The notes under the pieces: model-generated
What the model was told of the DNA's origin: nothing
The model's input: the letters and a program-made list of their open reading frames with translations, nothing else
Databases searched by the model: none
NCBI RefSeq assembly: GCF_030936135.1
Contig: NC_082602.1
Location: forward strand, 4,402,001 to 4,466,000
From: Gavia stellata
Lineage: Eukaryota > Chordata > Aves > Gaviiformes > Gaviidae
Direction: 5' to 3'
DNA: 64,000 nucleotides
Made by a program: the position numbers and the translations under genes
Part shown: positions 55,301 through 57,918 of the stretch, piece after piece
Numbering within the stretch: the first letter of the stretch is position 1
Layout of the letters: each line of letters opens with the position of its first letter

Positions 55301-56003
55301 CTTGCCCTTATCCCCTTCCAGCCATTCCAGCCTTCCCTCAACTCCTTTCCTTGTCTGCCTCCTGCCCCACCACCCTCACACAATCCCAAATCCCAACCCG
55401 GGTCCAAAGCCCACCCTCGGCCGCTGCGGGGGCTGCTGCGGGACACACCACCCGGCCGGCAGCCAGTGCCTGAGCCAGGGCACCCACCTGATGAGTGAGC
55501 GATCCAGCTGGAAATCATCATCGCGACAGTGATCCTCATCACCATGCTCTGAGGTTGCTTCAGAAGAGGGTCCCGTCCCTCCTGCTGAGCTCTGGCATTG
55601 CAGGAGGTTCGGAGGCAGGGAAGCAGGATCTGCTCTGACCATGGTGGTGATTACCCTCTCCGTGGACCTTTTGCAGCTGATCCAGAAGGAGCTGGAGGAA
55701 GAGGAGGAGGAGCGCAGCCCCAGCCAGGGCAGCCTCCGCTTCCGACACAAGCAACCGGTGGAGCTGAAAGGTCCCGATGGCATCCACGTGGTGCACGGCA
55801 GCACGGGCACGCTGCTCGCTTCCGACCTCAACAGCTTGCCCGAGGACGACCAGAAGGTGCTGGGGCGCTCGCTGGAGACTCTGACCGCCGACTGCGGGGG
55901 CTACAGCGACCACAACGCCCGCACCGAGTCGGCCAAGTCCACCCCCCTGCACAAGATGCGGGAGGTGATCATGGAGAGCCCGCTGGAGATCACCGAGTTA
56001 TGA
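1156..56003 (+). CDS. CDH23: Cadherin-23, 3' part of gene (EC8 to C-terminus), 47 coding exons
   Basis: This is the C-terminal ~2,498 residues of cadherin-23, the long calcium-dependent cadherin that forms the upper part of the hair-cell tip link with protocadherin-15 and also acts in photoreceptors. The spliced product has the end of EC8, complete EC9-EC27, a membrane-proximal domain, one transmembrane helix (exon 52769-52848) and a cytoplasmic tail ending ITEL, a class I PDZ ligand. Nineteen inter-repeat linkers are visible, most as LDxNDNxP, and most repeats carry LDRE and DxD motifs. Identity rests on near line-by-line agreement with recalled human CDH23 (3,354 aa), which would place the window start near residue 857. 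Exons summing to 7,499 bases keep frame throughout. The 5' exons lie outside the window. Two introns host antisense genes. Exon positions are listed separately. Confidence 0.97.
1621..1840 (+). CDS. CDH23: CDH23 window exon 2 (EC9)
   Basis: Follows CCCCGCCAG and ends AAAG|GTGGGT (phase 1). It encodes most of EC9, with [20 protein letters not shown] and VASDAGVP, the usual calcium-binding positions. Confidence 0.95.
2495..2647 (+). CDS. CDH23: CDH23 window exon 3 (EC9/EC10 linker)
   Basis: Acceptor CTTTCAG, donor ACAG|GTATGA. It encodes [11 protein letters not shown], where the usual final Asn of NDN is Glu, then EC10 with [15 protein letters not shown]. Confidence 0.95.
3637..3750 (+). CDS. 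CDH23: CDH23 window exon 4 (EC10)
   Basis: Acceptor TTTGCTGCAG, donor ATCG|GTAAGG. It encodes [12 protein letters not shown] and [16 protein letters not shown] of EC10. Confidence 0.94.
5066..5214 (+). CDS. CDH23: CDH23 window exon 5 (EC10 end, EC11 start)
   Basis: Acceptor CCCGTACAG. It encodes [29 protein letters not shown] and the first strand of EC11 ending SSIVQ. The next exon continues with VKATDADEG at phase 0, so the exon must end at CAG 5214. The following dinucleotide is GC (CAG|GCACGT), so this looks like a GC-AG intron. Using the GT at 5219 would shift the frame. Confidence 0.88.
5215..5220 (+). promoter_or_regulatory. CDH23: GC splice donor of the C10orf105-hosting CDH23 intron
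   Basis: The phase-0 exon end at CAG 5214 is followed by GCACGT, not GT. GC donors normally need a good match elsewhere; CAG upstream fits, while C at +4 is imperfect. Confidence 0.6.
7078..7083 (-). terminator. C10orf105: Candidate C10orf105 poly(A) signal AATAAA
   Basis: Canonical hexamer on the - strand about 0.6 kb past the C10orf105 stop, inside the CDH23 intron. Confidence 0.4.
7677..8093 (-). CDS. C10orf105: C10orf105-like small single-pass membrane protein, nested antisense in CDH23
   Basis: A 138-residue protein of unknown function, recognised as C10orf105 because the recalled human protein shares its core and ends in the same MESTKM. After a Ser/Thr/Pro-rich N-terminus comes one helix, [20 protein letters not shown], followed by [20 protein letters not shown] and then [15 protein letters not shown]. 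The frame stays open to an ATG at 8132, but I choose the ATG at 8091-8093: human begins MSTE as this does, and the extra upstream codons cross a good splice acceptor (pyrimidine tract, CTGCAG at 8099-8104), which suggests a spliced 5'UTR. It lies inside the 9.1 kb CDH23 intron on the opposite strand, as in human. AATAAA at 7083-7078 on the - strand is a candidate poly(A) signal. Confidence 0.92.
   Translation of the reverse strand: MSTEDAGNGTSPTPPLLGLLLSTTELVPPITASPEKADPLPIIITLVCIFLLLATFLIFVTLCKPAALDQSRSGPLECMPHHPAGASEPQLRLWKRLGSLRCSINTFRRSRLVSQSQLARPRSSPASQDWHIMESTKM
8094..8140 (-). other. C10orf105: Splice acceptor and 5'UTR start of C10orf105 coding exon
   Basis: On the - strand a pyrimidine-rich run (GCTTCTCTCTGTC) leads to TGCAG, with the exon starting at 8098 and reading GGAAG before the ATG. 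It indicates an upstream non-coding exon, which I could not locate. Confidence 0.55.
14147..14161. repeat. Poly-G run of 15
   Basis: Uninterrupted G tract about 140 nt upstream of CDH23 exon 14302-14362. Length may vary between individuals or be a sequencing estimate. Confidence 0.9.
14302..14362 (+). CDS. CDH23: CDH23 window exon 6 (EC11)
   Basis: A 61-nt exon after a T-rich tract and ACGCAG, with donor AAGG|GTAAGT. It encodes [20 protein letters not shown]. It follows the 9.1 kb intron that holds C10orf105. Confidence 0.94.
14744..14892 (+). CDS. CDH23: CDH23 window exon 7 (EC11)
   Basis: Acceptor CCCCACCAG, donor GCGG|GTAAGG. It encodes [15 protein letters not shown], then [12 protein letters not shown] and the end of EC11. 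Confidence 0.95.
15853..15988 (+). CDS. CDH23: CDH23 window exon 8 (EC11/EC12 linker)
   Basis: Acceptor TTTCGCAG, donor ACAG|GTAGGA. It encodes [15 protein letters not shown], a linker variant with Glu for the last Asn, then EC12 up to ATDRDT. Confidence 0.94.
16192..16580 (+). CDS. CDH23: CDH23 window exon 9 (EC12 and EC12/EC13 linker)
   Basis: A long 389-nt exon, acceptor TGCCCCAG, donor ACT|GTAAGT. It encodes most of EC12, with LDYE in place of LDRE, the linker [10 protein letters not shown], which lacks the DxNDN calcium motif, and EC13 as far as FKINGIT. Confidence 0.96.
16670..16771 (+). CDS. CDH23: CDH23 window exon 10 (EC13)
   Basis: Acceptor CTTGGCAG, donor GTG|GTGAGT, 34 codons. 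It encodes [19 protein letters not shown] and [13 protein letters not shown]. Confidence 0.95.
17708..17710 (+). CDS. CDH23: CDH23 window exon 11, candidate 3-nt microexon (Lys)
   Basis: The triplet AAG lies between a complete acceptor (CACTAAC branch-like motif at 17651-17657, a long T/C tract, CCAACAG) and a strong donor (AAG|GTAAGC). The flanking exons are both phase 0, so inclusion adds one Lys between DSTV and [11 protein letters not shown]. Recalled human CDH23 has Lys at exactly this place (STVKV). That transcripts include it is inferred. Confidence 0.75.
18772..18921 (+). CDS. CDH23: CDH23 window exon 12 (EC13/EC14 linker)
   Basis: Acceptor TGCCCGCAG, donor ACAG|GTAGGG, 50 codons. 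It encodes [15 protein letters not shown] and EC14 up to [10 protein letters not shown]. Confidence 0.95.
19568..19696 (+). CDS. CDH23: CDH23 window exon 13 (EC14)
   Basis: Acceptor TTTCCAG, donor ACGG|GTAAGC, 43 codons. It encodes [16 protein letters not shown] and [16 protein letters not shown]. Confidence 0.95.
19819..19947 (+). CDS. CDH23: CDH23 window exon 14 (EC14 end, EC15 start)
   Basis: Acceptor CAACCACAG, donor CGAG|GTGAGC. It encodes [23 protein letters not shown] and the EC15 start [11 protein letters not shown]. Confidence 0.95.
20041..20246. repeat. Minisatellite, 5 x 41 bp in alternating A-B-A-B-A form
   Basis: Five tandem units start at 20041, 20082, 20123, 20164 and 20205, each opening TTGGG(T/G)(A/G)ATT and closing AACCTCAC(C/T) or close to it. 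Units 1, 3 and 5 share GGTGGCCCC in the middle while units 2 and 4 share TTCCTG(T/A)CCCC, so the higher-order period is 82 bp. It lies in the CDH23 intron after exon 19819-19947. Confidence 0.93.
21058..21285 (+). CDS. CDH23: CDH23 window exon 15 (EC15)
   Basis: Acceptor CGCCCCGCAG, donor GTCG|GTGAGC, 76 codons. It encodes [19 protein letters not shown], then [24 protein letters not shown] and [10 protein letters not shown]. It precedes the 16.7 kb intron that contains VSIR. Confidence 0.96.
24195..25867 (-). other. VSIR: VSIR 3' untranslated region (end uncertain)
   Basis: Sequence downstream of the VSIR stop on the - strand has no coding signal. AATAAA at 24221-24216 (- strand) is the first clear poly(A) signal I see, giving a 3'UTR of about 1.7 kb. 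The human 3'UTR is also long. Confidence 0.45.
24216..24221 (-). terminator. VSIR: Candidate VSIR poly(A) signal AATAAA
   Basis: Canonical hexamer on the - strand about 1.65 kb past the VSIR stop. Confidence 0.4.
25868..25905 (-). CDS. VSIR: VSIR coding exon 7 (C-terminus)
   Basis: Acceptor CTTTTCCAG, TAA stop at 25870-25868. It encodes [12 protein letters not shown]; human ends [12 protein letters not shown], so the last residues differ. Confidence 0.93.
25868..36175 (-). CDS. VSIR: VISTA immune checkpoint receptor, 7 coding exons, nested antisense in CDH23
   Basis: V-domain Ig suppressor of T-cell activation, an inhibitory type I membrane protein of myeloid and T cells. Coding exons on the - strand: 36112-36175, 30749-31204, 29965-30012, 28468-28575, 26821-26848, 26173-26360 and 25868-25905, together 930 nt or 309 residues plus stop (human 311). 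The product has a signal peptide, one large IgV domain with [18 protein letters not shown] and [11 protein letters not shown], a short stalk with one Cys, a transmembrane segment in [20 protein letters not shown], and a tail with SQ/PS-rich motifs and [14 protein letters not shown] as in human. All junctions are GT-AG with compatible phases. The gene sits in the 16.7 kb CDH23 intron, in the human position and orientation. Confidence 0.96.
26173..26360 (-). CDS. VSIR: VSIR coding exon 6 (cytoplasmic)
   Basis: Acceptor CTCCCGCAG, donor GCTGG|GTGAGT. It encodes [31 protein letters not shown] and [17 protein letters not shown], the conserved proline/serine-rich tail. Confidence 0.95.
26821..26848 (-). 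CDS. VSIR: VSIR coding exon 5 (28 nt)
   Basis: Acceptor TTTGGCAG, donor AGAG|GTGAGG. It encodes RAHELVRME, matching human RAQELVRMD. Phases 1 in and 2 out fit both neighbours. Confidence 0.93.
28376..28400. repeat. Microsatellite (ATCCC)5
   Basis: Five perfect ATCCC pentamers in the VSIR intron next to the transmembrane exon. Confidence 0.95.
28468..28575 (-). CDS. VSIR: VSIR coding exon 4 (transmembrane)
   Basis: Acceptor CTGTTGCAG, donor AGAC|GTACGT. It encodes [20 protein letters not shown], then [16 protein letters not shown], almost identical to human VSIR. Confidence 0.96.
29965..30012 (-). CDS. VSIR: VSIR coding exon 3 (stalk)
   Basis: Acceptor CTCCACAG, donor AAAG|GTAAAG, 48 nt. 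It encodes [16 protein letters not shown], a stalk with one Cys and an NCT sequon, aligned with human SNCVVYPSSSQ. It is shorter than the human stalk by about three residues. Confidence 0.88.
30749..31204 (-). CDS. VSIR: VSIR coding exon 2 (IgV domain)
   Basis: Acceptor CCCCGGCAG, donor CAAG|GTGAGG. The 456-nt exon encodes the whole IgV domain: core cysteines in VTLTCR and [19 protein letters not shown], and a long insert rich in His ([22 protein letters not shown]), as in human VISTA. The first strand reads SLCVC, an extra Cys where human has SLYVC. Confidence 0.96.
36112..36175 (-). CDS. VSIR: VSIR coding exon 1 (signal peptide)
   Basis: ATG at 36173-36175 followed by [20 protein letters not shown], a typical signal peptide. 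Donor CCCCG|GTAAGC, phase 1. The start is the first Met in frame with the Ig exon. Confidence 0.93.
36176..36420 (-). promoter_or_regulatory. VSIR: Probable VSIR 5'UTR and promoter-proximal region
   Basis: GC- and CpG-rich sequence immediately upstream of the VSIR ATG (CGCCCGCACGC, CCCCGCAGCGACAGCCGG). No TATA box is obvious and the start site is unknown. Confidence 0.35.
37974..38195 (+). CDS. CDH23: CDH23 window exon 16 (EC15/EC16 linker)
   Basis: Acceptor TGTCCCGCAG, donor ACG|GTCAGT, 74 codons. It encodes [19 protein letters not shown] and EC16 with [20 protein letters not shown]. Confidence 0.95.
38278..38397 (+). CDS. CDH23: CDH23 window exon 17 (EC16)
   Basis: Acceptor GCCTTGCAG after an intron of only 82 nt, donor CACG|GTAGGG, 40 codons. 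It encodes [16 protein letters not shown] and [13 protein letters not shown]. Confidence 0.95.
38398..40567 (+). other. CDH23: CDH23 intron with no recognised gene
   Basis: More AT-rich than its surroundings. Contains the possible CR1-like fragment at 38750-38900. Otherwise nothing recognised. Confidence 0.6.
38750..38900 (-). mobile_element. Possible degraded CR1-like LINE fragment
   Basis: The + strand reads roughly TTAAAGCCTCTAGTC, GTTGCTTCCCTCTATAG, CTGGACCCTGGTGACCTGAA and CTTGAAGTGTGGGGAG. This order resembles the antisense of the conserved 3' part of bird CR1 elements. The match is from memory and strongly diverged. No open reading frame remains. Confidence 0.3.
40568..40748 (+). CDS. 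CDH23: CDH23 window exon 18 (EC16/EC17 linker)
   Basis: Acceptor ATCGCAG, donor CTCG|GTGAGT. It encodes [15 protein letters not shown], then [17 protein letters not shown] and [15 protein letters not shown] of EC17. Confidence 0.95.
41665..41798 (+). CDS. CDH23: CDH23 window exon 19 (EC17)
   Basis: Acceptor TCTGGCAG, donor CACG|GTGAGT. It encodes [20 protein letters not shown] and [12 protein letters not shown]. Confidence 0.95.
42035..42244 (+). CDS. CDH23: CDH23 window exon 20 (EC17/EC18 linker)
   Basis: Acceptor CCCCGGCAG, donor ACT|GTACGG (weak), 70 codons. It encodes [18 protein letters not shown] and EC18 with [16 protein letters not shown]. Confidence 0.95.
42440..42547 (+). CDS. CDH23: CDH23 window exon 21 (EC18)
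   Basis: Acceptor GTGGGTAG, donor GCGG|GTAATT, 36 codons. It encodes [18 protein letters not shown] and [13 protein letters not shown]. Confidence 0.94.
43083..43185 (+). CDS. CDH23: CDH23 window exon 22 (EC18/EC19 linker)
   Basis: Acceptor TTTCCTTTAG, donor CCAG|GTAGGT. It encodes [19 protein letters not shown] and the EC19 start [11 protein letters not shown]. Confidence 0.95.
43186..44075 (+). other. CDH23: CDH23 intron with no recognised gene
   Basis: Contains a T run followed by C at 43679-43700 and no exon-like sequence. Confidence 0.6.
44076..44201 (+). CDS. CDH23: CDH23 window exon 23 (EC19)
   Basis: Acceptor CCCATCCAG, donor ACAG|GTGGAG (weak). It encodes [19 protein letters not shown] and [18 protein letters not shown]. 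Human has [13 protein letters not shown] here. Confidence 0.94.
44288..44491 (+). CDS. CDH23: CDH23 window exon 24 (EC19/EC20 linker)
   Basis: Acceptor CTTCTCCAG, donor CCAG|GTCAGG. It encodes [15 protein letters not shown], then [15 protein letters not shown] and the EC20 start. Confidence 0.95.
44712..45170 (+). CDS. CDH23: CDH23 window exon 25 (EC20 and EC21 start)
   Basis: The longest coding exon here, 459 nt. Acceptor GCTTTCCAG, donor ACAG|GTAGGA. It encodes nearly all of EC20 ([30 protein letters not shown]), the linker [11 protein letters not shown] with Cys at the last Asn position, and the first half of EC21. Confidence 0.96.
45171..46055 (+). other. CDH23: CDH23 intron within EC21
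   Basis: A pyrimidine-rich first half (45220-45480) and no coding signal matching cadherin repeats. Confidence 0.6.
46056..46172 (+). CDS. CDH23: CDH23 window exon 26 (EC21)
   Basis: Acceptor GGTTCCCAG, donor AACG|GTAAGC. It encodes [20 protein letters not shown] and SVSVPN, close to recalled human CDH23. Confidence 0.95.
46722..46946 (+). CDS. CDH23: CDH23 window exon 27 (EC21/EC22 linker)
   Basis: Acceptor TGGCCACAG, donor GCAG|GTCGGT. It encodes [17 protein letters not shown] and EC22 with [17 protein letters not shown]. Confidence 0.96.
47028..47197 (+). CDS. CDH23: CDH23 window exon 28 (EC22/EC23 linker)
   Basis: Acceptor CCTCTAG after an intron of only 81 nt, donor CCAG|GTGAGC. It encodes [20 protein letters not shown] and [10 protein letters not shown]. 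Confidence 0.96.
47479..47616 (+). CDS. CDH23: CDH23 window exon 29 (EC23)
   Basis: Acceptor TGCTTGCAG, donor CACG|GTAAGG, 46 codons. It encodes [14 protein letters not shown] and [20 protein letters not shown]. Confidence 0.96.
47772..47891 (+). CDS. CDH23: CDH23 window exon 30 (EC23)
   Basis: Acceptor GTGCTGCAG, donor GCAG|GTAGGG, 40 codons. It encodes [19 protein letters not shown] and [10 protein letters not shown]. Confidence 0.96.
48316..48493 (+). CDS. CDH23: CDH23 window exon 31 (EC23/EC24 linker)
   Basis: Acceptor TTGTTGAAG, donor GCCG|GTAGGT. It encodes [15 protein letters not shown], where Val stands in the last Asn position (Cys in recalled human), then EC24 with [20 protein letters not shown]. 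Confidence 0.94.
49209..49420 (+). CDS. CDH23: CDH23 window exon 32 (EC24/EC25 linker)
   Basis: Acceptor TGCCCCCAG, donor GGAG|GTAAAT. It encodes [20 protein letters not shown], where the usual LDRE is LQSYE as in human, then [10 protein letters not shown] and [11 protein letters not shown]. Confidence 0.96.
49953..50147 (+). CDS. CDH23: CDH23 window exon 33 (EC25)
   Basis: Acceptor TGCAAGCAG, donor CAAC|GTGAGC, 65 codons. It encodes [20 protein letters not shown] and [11 protein letters not shown]. Confidence 0.96.
50465..50575 (+). CDS. CDH23: CDH23 window exon 34 (EC25/EC26 linker)
   Basis: Acceptor CTCCCCAG, donor CCT|GTAAGG, 37 codons. It encodes [20 protein letters not shown] and [14 protein letters not shown]. 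Confidence 0.95.
50759..50888 (+). CDS. CDH23: CDH23 window exon 35 (EC26)
   Basis: Acceptor TCTGGCAG, donor GCAG|GTGGGT. It encodes [20 protein letters not shown] and [14 protein letters not shown]. Confidence 0.95.
51069..51332 (+). CDS. CDH23: CDH23 window exon 36 (EC26/EC27 linker)
   Basis: Acceptor TGCATCCAG, donor GCGG|GTAAGG. It encodes [29 protein letters not shown] and the last canonical-type linker [10 protein letters not shown] before EC27. Confidence 0.95.
51457..51618 (+). CDS. CDH23: CDH23 window exon 37 (EC27)
   Basis: Acceptor CTCTCAAAG, donor ATTG|GTGCGT. It encodes [20 protein letters not shown], then [13 protein letters not shown] and an NDSEE stretch matching human EC27. 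Confidence 0.95.
51732..51988 (+). CDS. CDH23: CDH23 window exon 38 (EC27 to membrane-proximal region)
   Basis: Acceptor CTTCCCCAG, donor GCAG|GTAACC, 85 whole codons. It encodes [37 protein letters not shown] and [20 protein letters not shown]. One of the best conserved exons. Confidence 0.97.
52270..52367 (+). CDS. CDH23: CDH23 window exon 39 (membrane-proximal domain)
   Basis: Acceptor CTCCCCAG, donor AGCG|GTATGT (phase 2). It encodes [20 protein letters not shown] and [12 protein letters not shown]. Confidence 0.96.
52374..52409. repeat. 12-bp unit repeated three times in a CDH23 intron
   Basis: CACCTGGCCCAT, CACCCAGCCCAT, CACCTGGCCCAT lie just after the donor at 52368, in the 100-nt intron between exons 39 and 40. 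Confidence 0.8.
52468..52588 (+). CDS. CDH23: CDH23 window exon 40 (membrane-proximal domain)
   Basis: Acceptor CTTCTCAG, donor GCAG|GTAACA. It encodes [20 protein letters not shown] and VLDVQPAI, which lead to the membrane. Confidence 0.96.
52769..52848 (+). CDS. CDH23: CDH23 window exon 41 (transmembrane helix)
   Basis: Acceptor TCTCCTAG, donor CAGT|GTGAGT (phase 2). It encodes [19 protein letters not shown] and NWYYRTV, one hydrophobic helix with an aromatic/basic inner edge. Confidence 0.97.
53179..53219 (+). CDS. CDH23: CDH23 window exon 42 (juxtamembrane, 41 nt)
   Basis: Acceptor TTTCGCAG, donor ACCG|GTGAGC. It encodes [13 protein letters not shown], the basic stop-transfer segment. 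Confidence 0.96.
53536..53596 (+). CDS. CDH23: CDH23 window exon 43 (cytoplasmic)
   Basis: Acceptor CCTTTTGCAG, donor ATGG|GTGAGT. It encodes [20 protein letters not shown]. Confidence 0.96.
54064..54193 (+). CDS. CDH23: CDH23 window exon 44 (cytoplasmic)
   Basis: Acceptor CTGGGCAG, donor CCAC|GTGAGC. It encodes [20 protein letters not shown], then [16 protein letters not shown]. Confidence 0.96.
54276..54398 (+). CDS. CDH23: CDH23 window exon 45 (cytoplasmic)
   Basis: Acceptor CTCCCGCAG, donor CAAG|GTGAGT, 41 codons. It encodes [20 protein letters not shown] and IMREGPIK. Confidence 0.96.
54578..54691 (+). CDS. CDH23: CDH23 window exon 46 (cytoplasmic)
   Basis: Acceptor CCACCCAG, donor AGAG|GTAGAC (weak), 38 codons. 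It encodes [20 protein letters not shown] and ends SSVSE. In mammals an alternative exon (exon 68) follows this point. Confidence 0.94.
54692..55676 (+). other. CDH23: Last CDH23 intron, site of the mammalian alternative exon
   Basis: In mammals an alternative cytoplasmic exon (exon 68) lies in the equivalent intron. I find no phase-0 cassette with good splice sites on both sides here, though an acceptor-like CCCCGCAG occurs at 54761-54768. Confidence 0.5.
55677..56003 (+). CDS. CDH23: CDH23 window exon 47 (last coding exon, PDZ ligand)
   Basis: Acceptor CTTTTGCAG, TGA stop at 56001-56003, 108 sense codons. It encodes [20 protein letters not shown], then [20 protein letters not shown] and the end [15 protein letters not shown]. 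The ITEL terminus is a class I PDZ-binding motif, consistent with harmonin binding known for the family. Confidence 0.97.
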   Translation: MIQKELEEEEEERSPSQGSLRFRHKQPVELKGPDGIHVVHGSTGTLLASDLNSLPEDDQKVLGRSLETLTADCGGYSDHNARTESAKSTPLHKMREVIMESPLEITEL

Positions 56004-56300
56004 CGAGCAGTGGAGGTGGTGCTCCTCTAGGCAAGCCGGGGCCAGCGGGGATGAAGCACAGACCAGGGGGGCCGTGGCGGGGGCCGGGGGCACCCCGAGG
56101 CCAGCGCTCGGTCCCCCCTTCCCCTGAAGAAGGAGTCCAGGCCAACCGGTGCGGTTCGCTCCGGCAGCCTCGGAGAGCTTGGCCCCGGGAAAGGGCTCTC
56201 AGGACCAGTTTGCTTTTACTCGCCTGTCATTTACCCATGAAAGCATTGAATTTTTTTTATTTTTCTTATTAAAAAAAAAGTTGTTTTTTTTTTTTTTTAA
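56004..56300 (+). other. CDH23: CDH23 3' untranslated region (end uncertain)
   Basis: Non-coding sequence after the stop leads to ATTAAA at 56268-56273, in a T-rich then A-rich tract up to about 56318. A second ATTAAA is at 56936-56941. Either could be the poly(A) signal; the sequence cannot decide. Confidence 0.5.
56268..56273 (+). terminator. CDH23: Candidate CDH23 poly(A) signal ATTAAA
   Basis: Common variant hexamer 265 nt after the CDH23 stop, followed by an A run and then a T run. The A run could also be an internal oligo(A) tract, so the true end is unsure. Confidence 0.45.
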
Positions 56301-57027
56301 AAAAAGAAAAAAGAAAAGCTAAATGAATCCAATGAGTCCAGGCTGGACAGGGGTGAAGGTGCAGTGAAGGTGCGGCTGATGTGCCGCTGCAGCATCCCCA
56401 GGCGCAGGCTGGGGACGAGTACCACAGGCGCGGGGAGGGCCGGGGCAGTGCAGAGAGAGGCCGAGTCCGTTTGGCATTAACGTCACCTTTCCAGCAAGGA
56501 AAGACCAAAAAACAAAAAAACGAAGACATTTCTCCATTTTGCTGGCTTTACCAAAACATGTTGCGACGTCGAAAAAAAGAGAGACTGACAATAACTGGGG
56601 CTTCTGGATGTGGAGTGCTCGTGCGTGTCTTTTCTTGCCCTTTTCTTTCCCCTTCTCTCTTGCTTTCGGGTTTGTTCGTTTGGGGGTTTGTTTCCAATCG
56701 TAACCTTGTGGAGAGTTTCGGGCACGGTCTGTTACGGGACTCAGAAATACACTGTCTATGGTTTTGGGTAACCTGTCTGTCCTCCTTCCTCCCCAGCCGC
56801 GCCGTACCGGATTCATCATACCCAAACCGCCTTTTGAAGAGAAACCCCCCCTTTTTCCCTTCATTCACCCCTCAATCCATCACCTTTGCGAGGTGCCGCC
56901 CCCAGTGCTGCTGCACCCCGGATTTTGGTGGAAGCATTAAACCTCTCCCAGGTTTGCCCCCCTCGCCACACCGCCAGCACCCCAGGAGAAGGAGGAGGGA
57001 GACAACCAGCTGGGCTCACGGGAAGAG

Positions 57028-57033
57028 TTTATT
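57028..57033 (-). terminator. PSAP: Candidate PSAP poly(A) signal AATAAA
   Basis: Canonical hexamer on the - strand, about 850 nt past the PSAP stop. It is the first canonical one found after the stop. Confidence 0.6.
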
Positions 57034-57233
57034 TGCGGTGGGATGCTCCCGTGCACGCTCAGGACCGGGTGCTGTGGATGTCTCCTCTCCTGCAGCGGGG
57101 AGGAACAAGCCAGCACCCTGCTACCCCTCACGACCGCGGCTGGGTCAGCGCGGGACCCCCCCAGCAGGGATGTGTGTGTGAAAGGAAATCTTTGCCCCCA
57201 AACTCACTCATTTTTGGTTCAGGGGATACTTAA

Positions 57234-57250
57234 AATATATATATATATAT
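57234..57250. repeat. Simple repeat (AT)n
   Basis: About eight AT dinucleotides in the PSAP 3'UTR. Confidence 0.9.
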
Positions 57251-57366
57251 CTCTATCTCCAGCAATCAGCTGGACACTAAATGAGTATACTGCAAATGTC
57301 ATGTGAAAGCTGGGCATTGCAGGTAAATTTAATCCACTTTGTTTCTTTAACTGGCGACCCAGGGAG

Positions 57367-57394
57367 AAAAAAATAAAATAAAATAAAATAAAAA
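57367..57394. repeat. Simple repeat (AAAAT)n
   Basis: About four AAAAT units within an A-rich tract, in the PSAP 3'UTR (T-rich in the transcript). Confidence 0.9.
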
Positions 57395-57882
57395 GCCACC
57401 CCAATTTGAAGAGAGACCAGCAAAGCGCTGGGATTGCCAAAAGCCGACGAGACCTGTGGCGGCCGGGAGTCAGGGGGCTGGTGTTTGGGCAGCAGAAACC
57501 GTTCCAGCCCACGGGGACGGATCCACGTTGCAGGATCTGGGCTTTACGAGGGGTTCAGGGTGGGATGGGGATGCAGATTGGGATGGGGGTGAGGATGGGG
57601 AGGGACGGCAGGATTTTGCAATCAGCCTAAGAGAGGGTGAGGCTGAATCCCCAGTCCTGAAAATATTAACAAGTCCCTTAAGCTGATCTGGAAATCCAAG
57701 CCCCAGGGGTGGAAAAGGAAGCGGCAGAGGCGGCTGGGGGGCCCCACAGCCCCCACCGGGGCGGGTGAGGCCCGTGGGCTCCTGCCGTCGCTGTCCGCGG
57801 GTGCAGGCGCGTCCCAAGAGAAGGGGTCCGGGATCCTGAACCAAAATGGTGGGGCAAGCCCGGCCAGCCGGGGAGGTGGCTC

Positions 57883-57918
57883 CTAGTTCCATAGGTGACG
57901 CCGGCAGTGCTCGACGGC
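57883..57918 (-). CDS. PSAP: PSAP coding exon 15 (C-terminus)
   Basis: Acceptor TTCCCGCAG, TAG stop at 57885-57883. It encodes [11 protein letters not shown]; human ends AVEHCKRHVWN. Confidence 0.94.
   Translation of the reverse strand, partial: AVEHCRRHLWN

Larger units (their letters stand above)
57010..57882 (-). other. PSAP: PSAP 3' untranslated region
   Basis: Non-coding sequence after the PSAP stop runs down to AATAAA at 57033-57028 on the - strand, so the transcript should end near 57010. It contains the AAATA and AT simple repeats listed separately. Confidence 0.6.

Noticed and set aside
56319..56864. 181-codon - strand open frame between CDH23 and PSAP
   Set aside because: Lies in intergenic/UTR sequence, low complexity, no family resemblance.
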